This document shows, in pieces, positions 1 through 5,504 of a DNA stretch of 5,802 nt (position 1 is its first letter; each line of letters begins with the position of its first letter). The stretch covers positions 1-5,802 of the forward strand of contig CANDFN010000065.1 of assembly GCA_947384015.1 (NCBI GenBank), read 5' to 3'. The translations under genes and the position numbers were made by a program. Origin of the DNA: an uncultured Clostridia bacterium. GTDB taxonomy: Bacteria; Bacillota; Clostridia; Christensenellales; UBA1242. The notes beneath the pieces are model-generated. The model made no database searches. It worked only from the letters and a program-made list of their open reading frames with translations, and was not told where the DNA came from.

Positions 1-7
1 GTTTTTA

Positions 8-43
8 TAACAATATTTTACCACATTCGCGTTGTTTTTACAA
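8..43 (-). promoter_or_regulatory. Leftward sigma-A-type promoter for a gene beyond the window edge
   Basis: Read on the minus strand there is a -35 TTGTAA (38-43), a 17-bp spacer (21-37) and a -10 TAAAAT (15-20). The spacer ends in TGTGG, giving an extended TGn -10. The predicted start of transcription is near position 8, so the gene lies outside the window. The -10 context TGTGGTAAAAT matches the pattern at the promoters of uvrC and the PHP gene, which raises confidence. The -35 lies inside an inverted repeat (38-55) that could be an operator. What it transcribes cannot be seen. Confidence 0.6.
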
Positions 44-55
44 ACGATTTTGTAA
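38..55. repeat. Inverted repeat TTACAAA-CGAT-TTTGTAA, candidate operator
   Basis: Two perfect 7-bp arms (38-44 and 49-55) flank a 4-bp centre. The left arm contains the -35 of the leftward promoter. The right arm contains a TTGTAA that is 17 bp from a TATAAT (73-78) on the plus strand. The size and placement fit a binding site for a dimeric repressor. The motif was not matched to any named regulator, and in AT-rich DNA a chance dyad remains possible. Confidence 0.4.
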
Positions 56-78
56 GATTATGAAAGAATTTATATAAT
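50..78 (+). promoter_or_regulatory. Possible rightward promoter, antisense to the uvrC 3' end
   Basis: On the plus strand there is TTGTAA (50-55), a 17-bp spacer and a perfect TATAAT (73-78). Transcription would start near 85 and run into the 3' end of uvrC in antisense. There is no TG extension, no plus-strand gene starts downstream, and the TATAAT is part of an AT-only palindrome, so this may be chance. Confidence 0.25.
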
Positions 79-90
79 TAATTATATAAA
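69..90. repeat. 22-bp perfect AT-only palindrome
   Basis: Positions 69-90 are a perfect palindrome with no spacer, reading TTTATATAATT and then its reverse complement. It contains TATAAT in both orientations (73-78 on plus, 81-86 on minus). It sits between the uvrC terminator and the leftward promoter. It could extrude as a weak cruciform or bind a protein, but its A/T-only composition makes chance plausible. Confidence 0.35.
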
Positions 91-93
91 GGC

Positions 94-135
94 AATTAAA
101 TAAAAAATAAAAGCACATTATACTATGCTTTTATT
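94..135 (-). terminator. Rho-independent terminator of uvrC, overlapping its stop codon
   Basis: On the minus strand a perfect 10-bp stem (AATAAAAGCA at 126-135 pairing with TGCTTTTATT at 106-115) encloses a 10-nt loop. It is followed by a T-rich tail, TTTTATTTAATT, covering 94-105. The stem has only two G-C pairs, so the hairpin is weak, but its placement and tail fit an intrinsic terminator. The uvrC stop codon (131-133) lies inside the first arm. On the plus strand no T-run follows, so it should act in one direction only. Confidence 0.6.
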
Positions 136-1936
136 GATGAAACTTATTATAAATATTTTGTGCAGTTGTTTTTGTAACGCCTTTTGTTGATTGCAGCTCT
201 TCTAATGAGGCATTTTTAATTCGTTCTATTGTGCGAAATTTTGATAGCAATGCGCGTCTTGTTGCTGCACCAACACCTGTTATACTTTCTAAACCGCCTT
301 TATACATACCCTTAGCACGAAGTTGTCTGTTAAAAGTTATTGCAACACGGTGAGCCTCGTCACGTGCAAGCTGAATTAGCCTTAATGAATAACTGCCTTT
401 TTGTAGAATGTATGGTTGACTTTGATTTGGTTTAAACACCTCTTCTTCACGTTTTGCAAGGCTAATTAAATCGTTAGGATAGCCAAATTTATCCGCCACC
501 TCTTTAACAGAACTAAGCTGTCCTTTTCCTCCATCTATAACAATTAAATCTGGCATAGAAGAAAAGCTTATATCATCACCATTAAGTTCGGTAAAACGAC
601 GAGTTAATGTTTCTTTCATAGAAGCAAAGTCATCTATAAAATCTACCGTATTAATCTTAAACTTCCTATACATCTTGGGCGCTTTTTCTCCATTTATTAA
701 AACAACCATACTAGATACTGTATATGTTCCATAAGTATGAGAAATATCGTAACACTCAATTCGTTTTGGTTCTCTTGATAAATTTAAATCTGCCTTAAGT
801 TGTTTTACTGCACCTATACTTGCGTTAACTTGTTTTATTGTGCGCTCTAAATTCTTTTCTATATGATTACGGGCATTATTTGCGGCCATTTCTAACAACT
901 TTTGCTTTACACCAAGTTTTGGCTTTGTTATTGTAATTTTTTTAGTAGTTAAACTGCTCAAATACAATTCTATATCATGAGTATCTATATCTGGCAAAAT
1001 TATTTCTTCTGCTAATAATGGTTGAGCCGTATAATACTGCATAATAAATTGCGAATATGCTTCTTGTTCGGCTAGAAAGTTTAATATGTCGTAAGATTGA
1101 ACCCCCTGTAATTTGCCACCTCTAATAGTAAGCACACACATCGCCGAAAACTCGCCTGATGTTACAAGATTAAATACGTCATAATCTTTAAGGCTATTTA
1201 AGCTAGTTAAAACTGTTGCTTTTAATTTAGTAAGCATTTTTAATCTATCACGCAACAATAATGCGGTTTCATAATTTTGATTTGCAGACGCTTGCTCCAT
1301 TTTTGTTTGCAATAATTGCTCTACCTGTTTGGTATCTCCTTTTAAAAAGTTAATAGCCTCTTCCACCACTTTAAGATAATCCTCTTTTGAAATTAAGTGT
1401 GCACACGGCGCAGAACACAAGTGCATTTCTTTAAACAGACATGGTTTTAAAGGTTTGCCATTCTCTGCCAATTTTAACTTACATTTTCGCAAAGGAAAGG
1501 CATAATCTATTATAGATAGCACTTCTTTGGCACTTACACCCGCCATAAACGGTCCAAAATATTTATCATTTTTATTTAGTCTACGTGATATTTCAAAATG
1601 CGGATAATCTTCCTTCATATTAATTTTTATATAAGCATATGTTTTACTATCTTTTAAAAGGATGTTGTAATAAGGCTTATGTTTTTTTATTAAATTGTTT
1701 TCTAGCGCCAACGCTTCCATTTCATCATTTACGACATAAAAGTCAAAATCCACTACATTTTTTACCATGTTTGCAACTTTAACATGTTCTTGCTTACGCA
1801 AAAAATACTGACTAACACGTCTTTTTAGGTTAATAGCCTTACCTACATAAATTACGTTAGCGTCCTTATCTTTCATAATATACACGCCTGCGCAAGTTGG
1901 CAAACGCTTTATTTTATCCTTTATGATAATATTCAC
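131..1936 (-). CDS. uvrC: UvrABC excision nuclease subunit C (UvrC)
   Basis: UvrC makes both incisions around a lesion in nucleotide excision repair after UvrB marks the site. Residues are numbered from the GTG at 1934-1936 (601 aa, normal family length). The N-terminal GIY-YIG nuclease shows GVY at 17-19, YVGKA at 30-34 and the likely catalytic Glu79 in LENNLIKKH. Cys152, 166, 174 and 178 match the four cysteines reported to bind an iron-sulfur cluster in UvrC. A UVR motif for UvrB contact covers about 204-239. The RNase H-like domain has the Asp397, Asp468 and His529 triad (CYDISH, VIDGGKGQ, DEAHR). Helix-hairpin-helix motifs end the protein (about 549-599). An upstream in-frame TTG (1952-1954) is rejected as the start: it has no SD, and the gene's own -10 box lies between it and the GTG. 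Starting at the GTG gives the usual MNIIIKDKIKRLP opening. The gene is intact and divergent from the murB unit. Confidence 0.97.
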   Translation of the reverse strand: MNIIIKDKIKRLPTCAGVYIMKDKDANVIYVGKAINLKRRVSQYFLRKQEHVKVANMVKNVVDFDFYVVNDEMEALALENNLIKKHKPYYNILLKDSKTYAYIKINMKEDYPHFEISRRLNKNDKYFGPFMAGVSAKEVLSIIDYAFPLRKCKLKLAENGKPLKPCLFKEMHLCSAPCAHLISKEDYLKVVEEAINFLKGDTKQVEQLLQTKMEQASANQNYETALLLRDRLKMLTKLKATVLTSLNSLKDYDVFNLVTSGEFSAMCVLTIRGGKLQGVQSYDILNFLAEQEAYSQFIMQYYTAQPLLAEEIILPDIDTHDIELYLSSLTTKKITITKPKLGVKQKLLEMAANNARNHIEKNLERTIKQVNASIGAVKQLKADLNLSREPKRIECYDISHTYGTYTVSSMVVLINGEKAPKMYRKFKINTVDFIDDFASMKETLTRRFTELNGDDISFSSMPDLIVIDGGKGQLSSVKEVADKFGYPNDLISLAKREEEVFKPNQSQPYILQKGSYSLRLIQLARDEAHRVAITFNRQLRAKGMYKGGLESITGVGAATRRALLSKFRTIERIKNASLEELQSTKGVTKTTAQNIYNKFHQ

Positions 1937-1971
1937 TAATAAATTATAACACAAAGTAAATATAATTTAAA
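1937..1971 (-). promoter_or_regulatory. uvrC promoter, probably giving a leaderless mRNA
   Basis: On the minus strand there is a -35 TTTAAA (1966-1971), a 17-bp spacer (1949-1965) ending in TGTGT, and a perfect -10 TATAAT (1943-1948). Six bases separate the -10 from the GTG at 1936, so the expected transcription start is the G of the start codon. No SD precedes the GTG. No SOS-box-like dyad is visible in this gap, so SOS control of uvrC is not supported here. Confidence 0.65.
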
Positions 1972-1992
1972 ATAAATTTTATATTATTTTCA

Positions 1993-1998
1993 TACAAT
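1993..1998 (+). promoter_or_regulatory. Candidate -10 box for the solute-binding-like gene
   Basis: TACAAT (5 of 6 to consensus) ends four bases before the ATG at 2003. No SD lies upstream of that ATG (the preceding bases are CATACAATAGTT), so the transcript may be leaderless. No convincing -35 is found at 16-18 bp spacing and there is no TG extension. This assignment is much weaker than the other promoters in the window. Confidence 0.35.
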
Positions 1999-2002
1999 AG
2001 TT

Positions 2003-2917
2003 ATGATAAAATTTTGTAAGCGTTTAATTTTACCTTTTAACATAGTGCTAATTGCTATCATTTGCATTTATTGCCTTATTGTTGCCATAAGAAAAGCCAA
2101 CAACTATCAAATTTATACTAAACCTGAAATAGAAACAAAAATATATACAGTTTGGCATTGCGAAACTTTTGAAGGTGGCGGAAAATCTCGTTTAACATAT
2201 TTGAAGAACATAGCACGAGAAATTGAAAAAGAAAATGCTGGTGTTCTAATAATGATAAAAACAATCAATCCAGAAGTTTTAGAAAGTGAATTGATTAACA
2301 CTACTCCAGACATAATTTCATTTGGTTATGGCGTTGGCAATACGGTGTTACCTAAATTGTCTGCTTTAGAACAAACATATAATGTAAGAGATGAATTAAT
2401 TGTTAGCAGTTCTTTTAACAGCAAAATTTACGCCTTGCCATATATGGTAAGTGGTTATGCAATGATTACACATAATGCTCAATCTACTAATTTTCACTGC
2501 GGACAAAACAACTACATTAACCCTAGCAACATTTACAACACCCTTAATTTAAAACCTGTTGAAACAGAAAGTCAATACGAAGCCTATAAAGATTTTGTAT
2601 ACGATAAAAAAGTTTCTCTTCTTGGTAGCGGGCGCGATGTTTATAGAGTGAGTAATCTTAATAATATAGGAAGAACCTCTGCCATGATTTTGCCTATAGA
2701 TAGTTATACCGATTTAATTCAATATTTAGGCTTAATAAAAAGCGATAATATTACTAATAAATTTTTAAGTTTATGCTTAAGCGACGAGCATCAAAACAAG
2801 CTTACTGAATATAGTCTATTTAGCAGTAAATATCAAAAATTATACCACACAGGTTTATACTGTGAAATGGAAGATGCTATTGCAAAATGTAGTGTTCCAA
2901 AGGTGTTTTATGCTTAG
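2003..2917 (+). CDS. Membrane-anchored protein resembling an extracellular solute-binding protein
   Basis: This 304-aa protein starts with basic residues (KFCKR) and one hydrophobic helix (about 8-29), then a polar body expected outside the membrane. No good lipobox precedes Cys21 or Cys24, so a membrane anchor is likelier than a lipoprotein. The body has traits of family 1-type solute-binding proteins: VWHCETFEGGGKSR (50-63), PDIISFGYG (102-110), KIYALPYMVSGYAM (141-154), LLGSGRDVYR (206-215) and a PIDSYTDLIQYLG stretch (231-243). It is shorter than typical members, with little sequence between the ALPY segment and the GSGRD segment, so the second lobe may be reduced. No ABC permease or ATPase genes adjoin it. 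The last 8 nt overlap murB, so the two are translationally coupled. Ligand and role are unknown; a cell-envelope function is inferred from context only. Family resemblance was judged by eye. Confidence 0.7.
   Translation: MIKFCKRLILPFNIVLIAIICIYCLIVAIRKANNYQIYTKPEIETKIYTVWHCETFEGGGKSRLTYLKNIAREIEKENAGVLIMIKTINPEVLESELINTTPDIISFGYGVGNTVLPKLSALEQTYNVRDELIVSSSFNSKIYALPYMVSGYAMITHNAQSTNFHCGQNNYINPSNIYNTLNLKPVETESQYEAYKDFVYDKKVSLLGSGRDVYRVSNLNNIGRTSAMILPIDSYTDLIQYLGLIKSDNITNKFLSLCLSDEHQNKLTEYSLFSSKYQKLYHTGLYCEMEDAIAKCSVPKVFYA
2901..2905 (+). promoter_or_regulatory. Ribosome binding site fixing the murB start
   Basis: AGGTG lies four bases before the ATG at 2910, inside the 3' end of the upstream gene. 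It supports the 2910 start over an in-frame GTG at 2862, which has no SD and would add 16 residues not found in MurB proteins. Confidence 0.65.
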
Positions 2918-3776
2918 TTTAACCGACTTTAAAACTGACGTAGATTTAAAACAATTTTGCACAATTCGCATTGGCGGCAAAGCAAAATATTTATATGAAG
3001 CCGACAATTTAGACAGCCTATATCAAGCGTATACCGTGTGTAAGTCACACAATATAAAGTATAGAATTATAGGGCTAGGTGCAAATTTAATTTTTGATGA
3101 TTTAGGTTTTAATGGCGCAATTATCGTAAACCGTGCAAACAAAATTGTAAAACGAAACTGCTCACTTTATATAGATAGCGGCACTACCATTGGAGAAATT
3201 GTTAATTTCTGTTTTAAGCACGGTTTATCTGGGCTTGAAAGTCTTGCAGGCATACCTTCTACTATGGGCGGTGCTGTTATAAATAATTTGGGTGCAAATG
3301 CTTGTGAAATTGGAGAATTTGTTAACTATGTTATCTGTTTAGACAGCAATGGCAAAACTATAAAATTAAACAAAAAACAATGTAATTTTGCCTACAGAAA
3401 CAGCTTATTTAAACAAGGCAATTTTATCATTTTAAAGGTAAAATTAACCTTATTTTATAATGAAAAAGAATACATAAAACAAGCAATATCTTCAAACATA
3501 AATAAAAAAATAACCACTCAACCTCTTAACCAGCCTAGTGCGGGAAGCGTGTTTAAACGTGGAGAAATAATCCCCTCTTTAGAGATTGACAAACTTGGGC
3601 TAAAAGGTTTAAAAATTGGCGGAGCAATGATTTCTACAAAGCATGCTGGATTTATAGTAAACATAGGAAATGCAACATGTAATGATGTTAAAAAGTTGAT
3701 TGATAACATAAATACTAAAATAAAAAACAAATTAAACACATCTTTAAACCTAGAAATTGAATTTGTAGAATATTAA
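2910..3776 (+). CDS. murB: UDP-N-acetylenolpyruvoylglucosamine reductase (MurB, short type II form)
   Basis: MurB is a cytoplasmic FAD enzyme that uses NADPH to reduce enolpyruvyl-UDP-GlcNAc to UDP-MurNAc, the second committed step of peptidoglycan precursor synthesis. The 288-aa length and direct passage through the substrate domain fit the short type II class of Gram-positives. Visible motifs are TIRIGGKA (18-25) and GLGANLIFDDLGF (55-67) in the FAD-binding part, GLESLAGIPSTMGGA (108-122), AYRNSLFK (161-168) with conserved Arg163, PSAGSVFKR (209-217) with the likely proton-donor Ser213, KHAGFIVN (244-251), and a C-terminal LEIEF with Glu282 as the probable catalytic acid. Some normally conserved positions differ: Ala58 where Ser is usual and Ser117 where Gly is usual. 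The start overlaps the upstream gene by 8 nt. No terminator is evident after the stop. Confidence 0.95.
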   Translation: MLSLTDFKTDVDLKQFCTIRIGGKAKYLYEADNLDSLYQAYTVCKSHNIKYRIIGLGANLIFDDLGFNGAIIVNRANKIVKRNCSLYIDSGTTIGEIVNFCFKHGLSGLESLAGIPSTMGGAVINNLGANACEIGEFVNYVICLDSNGKTIKLNKKQCNFAYRNSLFKQGNFIILKVKLTLFYNEKEYIKQAISSNINKKITTQPLNQPSAGSVFKRGEIIPSLEIDKLGLKGLKIGGAMISTKHAGFIVNIGNATCNDVKKLIDNINTKIKNKLNTSLNLEIEFVEY

Positions 3777-3814
3777 ACTTTAGCTTTTATGGTCAAAATA
3801 AATATTGCAATGAT

Positions 3815-3843
3815 TTGCTTTAAATTTTAATGTGTGCTATAAT
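3815..3843 (+). promoter_or_regulatory. Promoter of the PHP-whiA-dnaE unit
   Basis: A -35 TTGCTT (3815-3820), a 17-bp spacer (3821-3837) ending in TGTGC, and a perfect TATAAT (3838-3843) form an extended -10 promoter. The predicted start is about 3850, which is also the first base of the AGGAG ribosome binding site, so the leader would be only about 10 nt. It lies in the 83-bp gap after murB, where no terminator hairpin was found; readthrough from murB is therefore possible as well. Confidence 0.7.
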
Positions 3844-3849
3844 GTGGCT

Positions 3850-3854
3850 AGGAG
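3850..3854 (+). promoter_or_regulatory. Ribosome binding site fixing the PHP gene start
   Basis: AGGAG is followed by five T and then the ATG at 3860. It rules out the in-frame ATG at 3830, which lies upstream of the -10 box and has no SD. The site coincides with the predicted 5' end of the transcript. Confidence 0.75.
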
Positions 3855-3859
3855 TTTTT

Positions 3860-4648
3860 ATGGGAATTTTAGCAGATTATCACACTCACACTAAATTTAG
3901 TAGGAATTATCACGGCAAAGGCACTGTTTTAGACAATGTGCGCGCTGGTTACGAAAAAGGATTAAGGCAGATAGCCATTACAGACCATGGTTTTAATCAA
4001 AAAATGTATGGAATTAGACGTAAAGACATGCCTCAATTACTTAAAGATGTTGAAGAAGCTAAAGAGTTATACCCTATTGAAGTTTTAGTAGGCGTTGAAG
4101 CAAACTTAATCTCATCTTCTGGTGACATTGACATCACAGAAGAAGATGAAAAGAATTTTGATGTTTTGGCGTGCGGTTTCCACCGTTTAGTAAAATCTAC
4201 AAGCAAAAAGGAACAATTTAGTTTTGTGCTAAAAAACATCTTATGTGAGCTTTTTCACCATACAAGTAAAAAACAAATAGAAAAGAATACTAACGCATAC
4301 ATTCAAGCTATGCGCAAATATAATATTGACATTATCACACATCTTAATCATGCCATTAAAGTAGACGTAGAACAAGTTGCACGTGTTGCAAAAGAAACAA
4401 ATACTTATATAGAATTGAACGGTAAACGTCTTGGCATGAGCGATGAAGAAATTTTAACCTGCTACAACCTTGGCTGTAAGTTTATTTTAGGTAGCGATGC
4501 ACACTCTCCTAAGCGTGTTGGAGATTGTCATTTGGGACTTGAAGCAATTTTAAGGCTTAAATTACCTACTTCTTGTGTTGCAAATTACGATGATTTGCCT
4601 AAATTTAAACGTCATAGCAAAAAAGGGAAAGCAGATGCCAGAGATTAA
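3860..4648 (+). CDS. PHP-domain metal-dependent phosphatase, YcdX-like
   Basis: This 262-aa protein is essentially one PHP domain, a distorted TIM barrel with a trinuclear metal site. All nine expected ligands can be read: His8 and His10 (DYHTHT), His18 (YHGKG), His43 (TDHG), Glu80 (GVEANL), His108 (CGFHR), His161 (THLNHA), and Asp213 and His215 (GSDAHS). This set matches E. coli YcdX, so an active phosphoesterase on a small phosphorylated substrate is likely. The natural substrate is not known. Histidinol-phosphate phosphatase is a less likely alternative, and no his genes are nearby. The tail (about 245-262) is basic and lies partly over the whiA start. The start follows AGGAG and a strong promoter, so this is probably the first gene of the operon. 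PHP genes often sit next to rapZ-yvcK-whiA in Firmicutes. Confidence 0.9.
   Translation: MGILADYHTHTKFSRNYHGKGTVLDNVRAGYEKGLRQIAITDHGFNQKMYGIRRKDMPQLLKDVEEAKELYPIEVLVGVEANLISSSGDIDITEEDEKNFDVLACGFHRLVKSTSKKEQFSFVLKNILCELFHHTSKKQIEKNTNAYIQAMRKYNIDIITHLNHAIKVDVEQVARVAKETNTYIELNGKRLGMSDEEILTCYNLGCKFILGSDAHSPKRVGDCHLGLEAILRLKLPTSCVANYDDLPKFKRHSKKGKADARD
4623..4628 (+). promoter_or_regulatory. Ribosome binding site fixing the whiA start
   Basis: AAGGGA lies six bases before the ATG at 4635, inside the end of the PHP gene. It supports 4635 over an in-frame upstream start at 4575, which would add 20 residues atypical of WhiA. Confidence 0.65.
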
Positions 4649-5504
4649 GCCACAAATAGTTGACAGCATACCAGAAAAAAACTGTTGCGGGATTATTTTT
4701 GCCCGTTTAATGTTTTTTATGTCTGCTCAAACTGTAGAGGCCGGCTATCTAATTAATGCTAACGAAAATATTGTTAATAAATTATCTCGTATTATAAATA
4801 ACTTTTATCCAGAAACCGAGCTGAATATTTGGAACAACAACATTTTAGTTTCCGGCAACACTTTTGCACTTAATCAAGATTTAGATTATGACAGTCTGTT
4901 CAATTTGCCTTCTTATGAAGAATGTTGCAAACTAACCCTTTTAAAAGGCTTATTCTTAATAAATGGCAATTTATATTGGACAAACGACACCAACGCTAAT
5001 AGTAAAGGTTACAGTTTAGAATTTGTTTGTAAAGAAGATACTTACCAACCCACCCTAGATTTATTAGATTATTTCGGGTTTAAACTAAAAACAACTTCTA
5101 GACAAAAATCTAAAGTAATATACACAAAAAATAGCACCGTTATTTGTGATTTGCTTGTTAAACTTGGTGCGGTATATGCATCTTTTGAAGTTCAAAACAG
5201 CCTTGCAATACGCGAAATAAGAAATCTTACCAACAGGCAAAACAACTGCTTTGAAAGCAATATTAATAAAACCCTAACCGCAAGTAATTTACAACTAACC
5301 GCTATTAGCTATATTATAGATAACTACTCTATTGACTATCTTGATGATAATTTAAAAGATGTAGCCCTAGTGCGCCTTGCCAACCCAGAAGTATCTTTAA
5401 ACGATTTACGCACCCTATTAAAAGAAGATATAAGTCGTGCAGGCTTAAAGTATAGGCTAGATAAAATTATAAACATATACAAAAAATTAAAAGGAGAAAA
5501 TTAA
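4635..5504 (+). CDS. whiA: DNA-binding protein WhiA
   Basis: WhiA joins a degenerate LAGLIDADG homing-endonuclease fold, without nuclease activity, to a C-terminal helix-turn-helix. In actinobacteria it controls sporulation septation; in Bacillus it affects cell division and chromosome segregation. Here it is 289 aa, slightly shorter than the usual 300-320, with the shortfall in the N-terminal part. The family opening PEKNCCG is at 13-19. The degenerate LAGLIDADG segment is LLKGLFLINGNLYW (102-115), followed by YSLEF (126-130). The signature REIRNLTNRQNNCFESNINKT is at 193-213. The helix-turn-helix includes LANPEVSLNDL (248-258) and ISRAGLKYRLDKI (266-278), where many relatives have SKSGVNHRL. 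The gene overlaps the PHP gene by 14 nt and dnaE by 1 nt, so it is co-transcribed and probably translationally coupled. The usual upstream partners rapZ and yvcK are missing from this site. Confidence 0.93.
   Translation: MPEIKPQIVDSIPEKNCCGIIFARLMFFMSAQTVEAGYLINANENIVNKLSRIINNFYPETELNIWNNNILVSGNTFALNQDLDYDSLFNLPSYEECCKLTLLKGLFLINGNLYWTNDTNANSKGYSLEFVCKEDTYQPTLDLLDYFGFKLKTTSRQKSKVIYTKNSTVICDLLVKLGAVYASFEVQNSLAIREIRNLTNRQNNCFESNINKTLTASNLQLTAISYIIDNYSIDYLDDNLKDVALVRLANPEVSLNDLRTLLKEDISRAGLKYRLDKIINIYKKLKGEN

Noticed and set aside
1952..1954. TTG as the uvrC start, adding six residues
   Set aside because: It has no SD, the TATAAT box lies downstream of it, and the GTG at 1934-1936 gives the usual UvrC N-terminus.
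1937..2002. An SOS (LexA) box controlling uvrC
   Set aside because: No GAAC-N4-GTTC-like dyad is present in the divergent gap.
2113..2313. Minus-strand open frame of 66 codons
   Set aside because: It lies fully antisense to the solute-binding-like gene, with no recognisable motifs; a shadow frame.
2862..2909. In-frame GTG upstream of murB
   Set aside because: No SD, deep overlap with the previous gene, and the extra residues do not resemble MurB; the ATG at 2910 has AGGTG.
3518..3739. Minus-strand open frame of 73 codons
   Set aside because: Antisense to the conserved 3' half of murB; a shadow frame.
3777..3814. A terminator after murB
   Set aside because: No stem longer than about 4 bp followed by a T-run could be found, so none is called.
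3830..3859. In-frame ATG upstream of the PHP gene
   Set aside because: It lies before the -10 box of the gene's promoter and lacks an SD; the ATG at 3860 has AGGAG at good spacing.
4033..4239. Minus-strand open frame of 68 codons
   Set aside because: Antisense to the PHP gene with low-complexity Ser-rich content; a shadow frame.
4575..4634. In-frame upstream start for whiA
   Set aside because: No SD and deep overlap with the PHP gene; the ATG at 4635 has AAGGGA and fits the family N-terminus.
4662..4667. TTGACA strings inside genes (for example in whiA here, near 3586 in murB and near 5759 in dnaE) as internal promoters
   Set aside because: None has a TATAAT-like box at 16-18 bp spacing; each is explained by codons such as Ile-Asp or Val-Asp.
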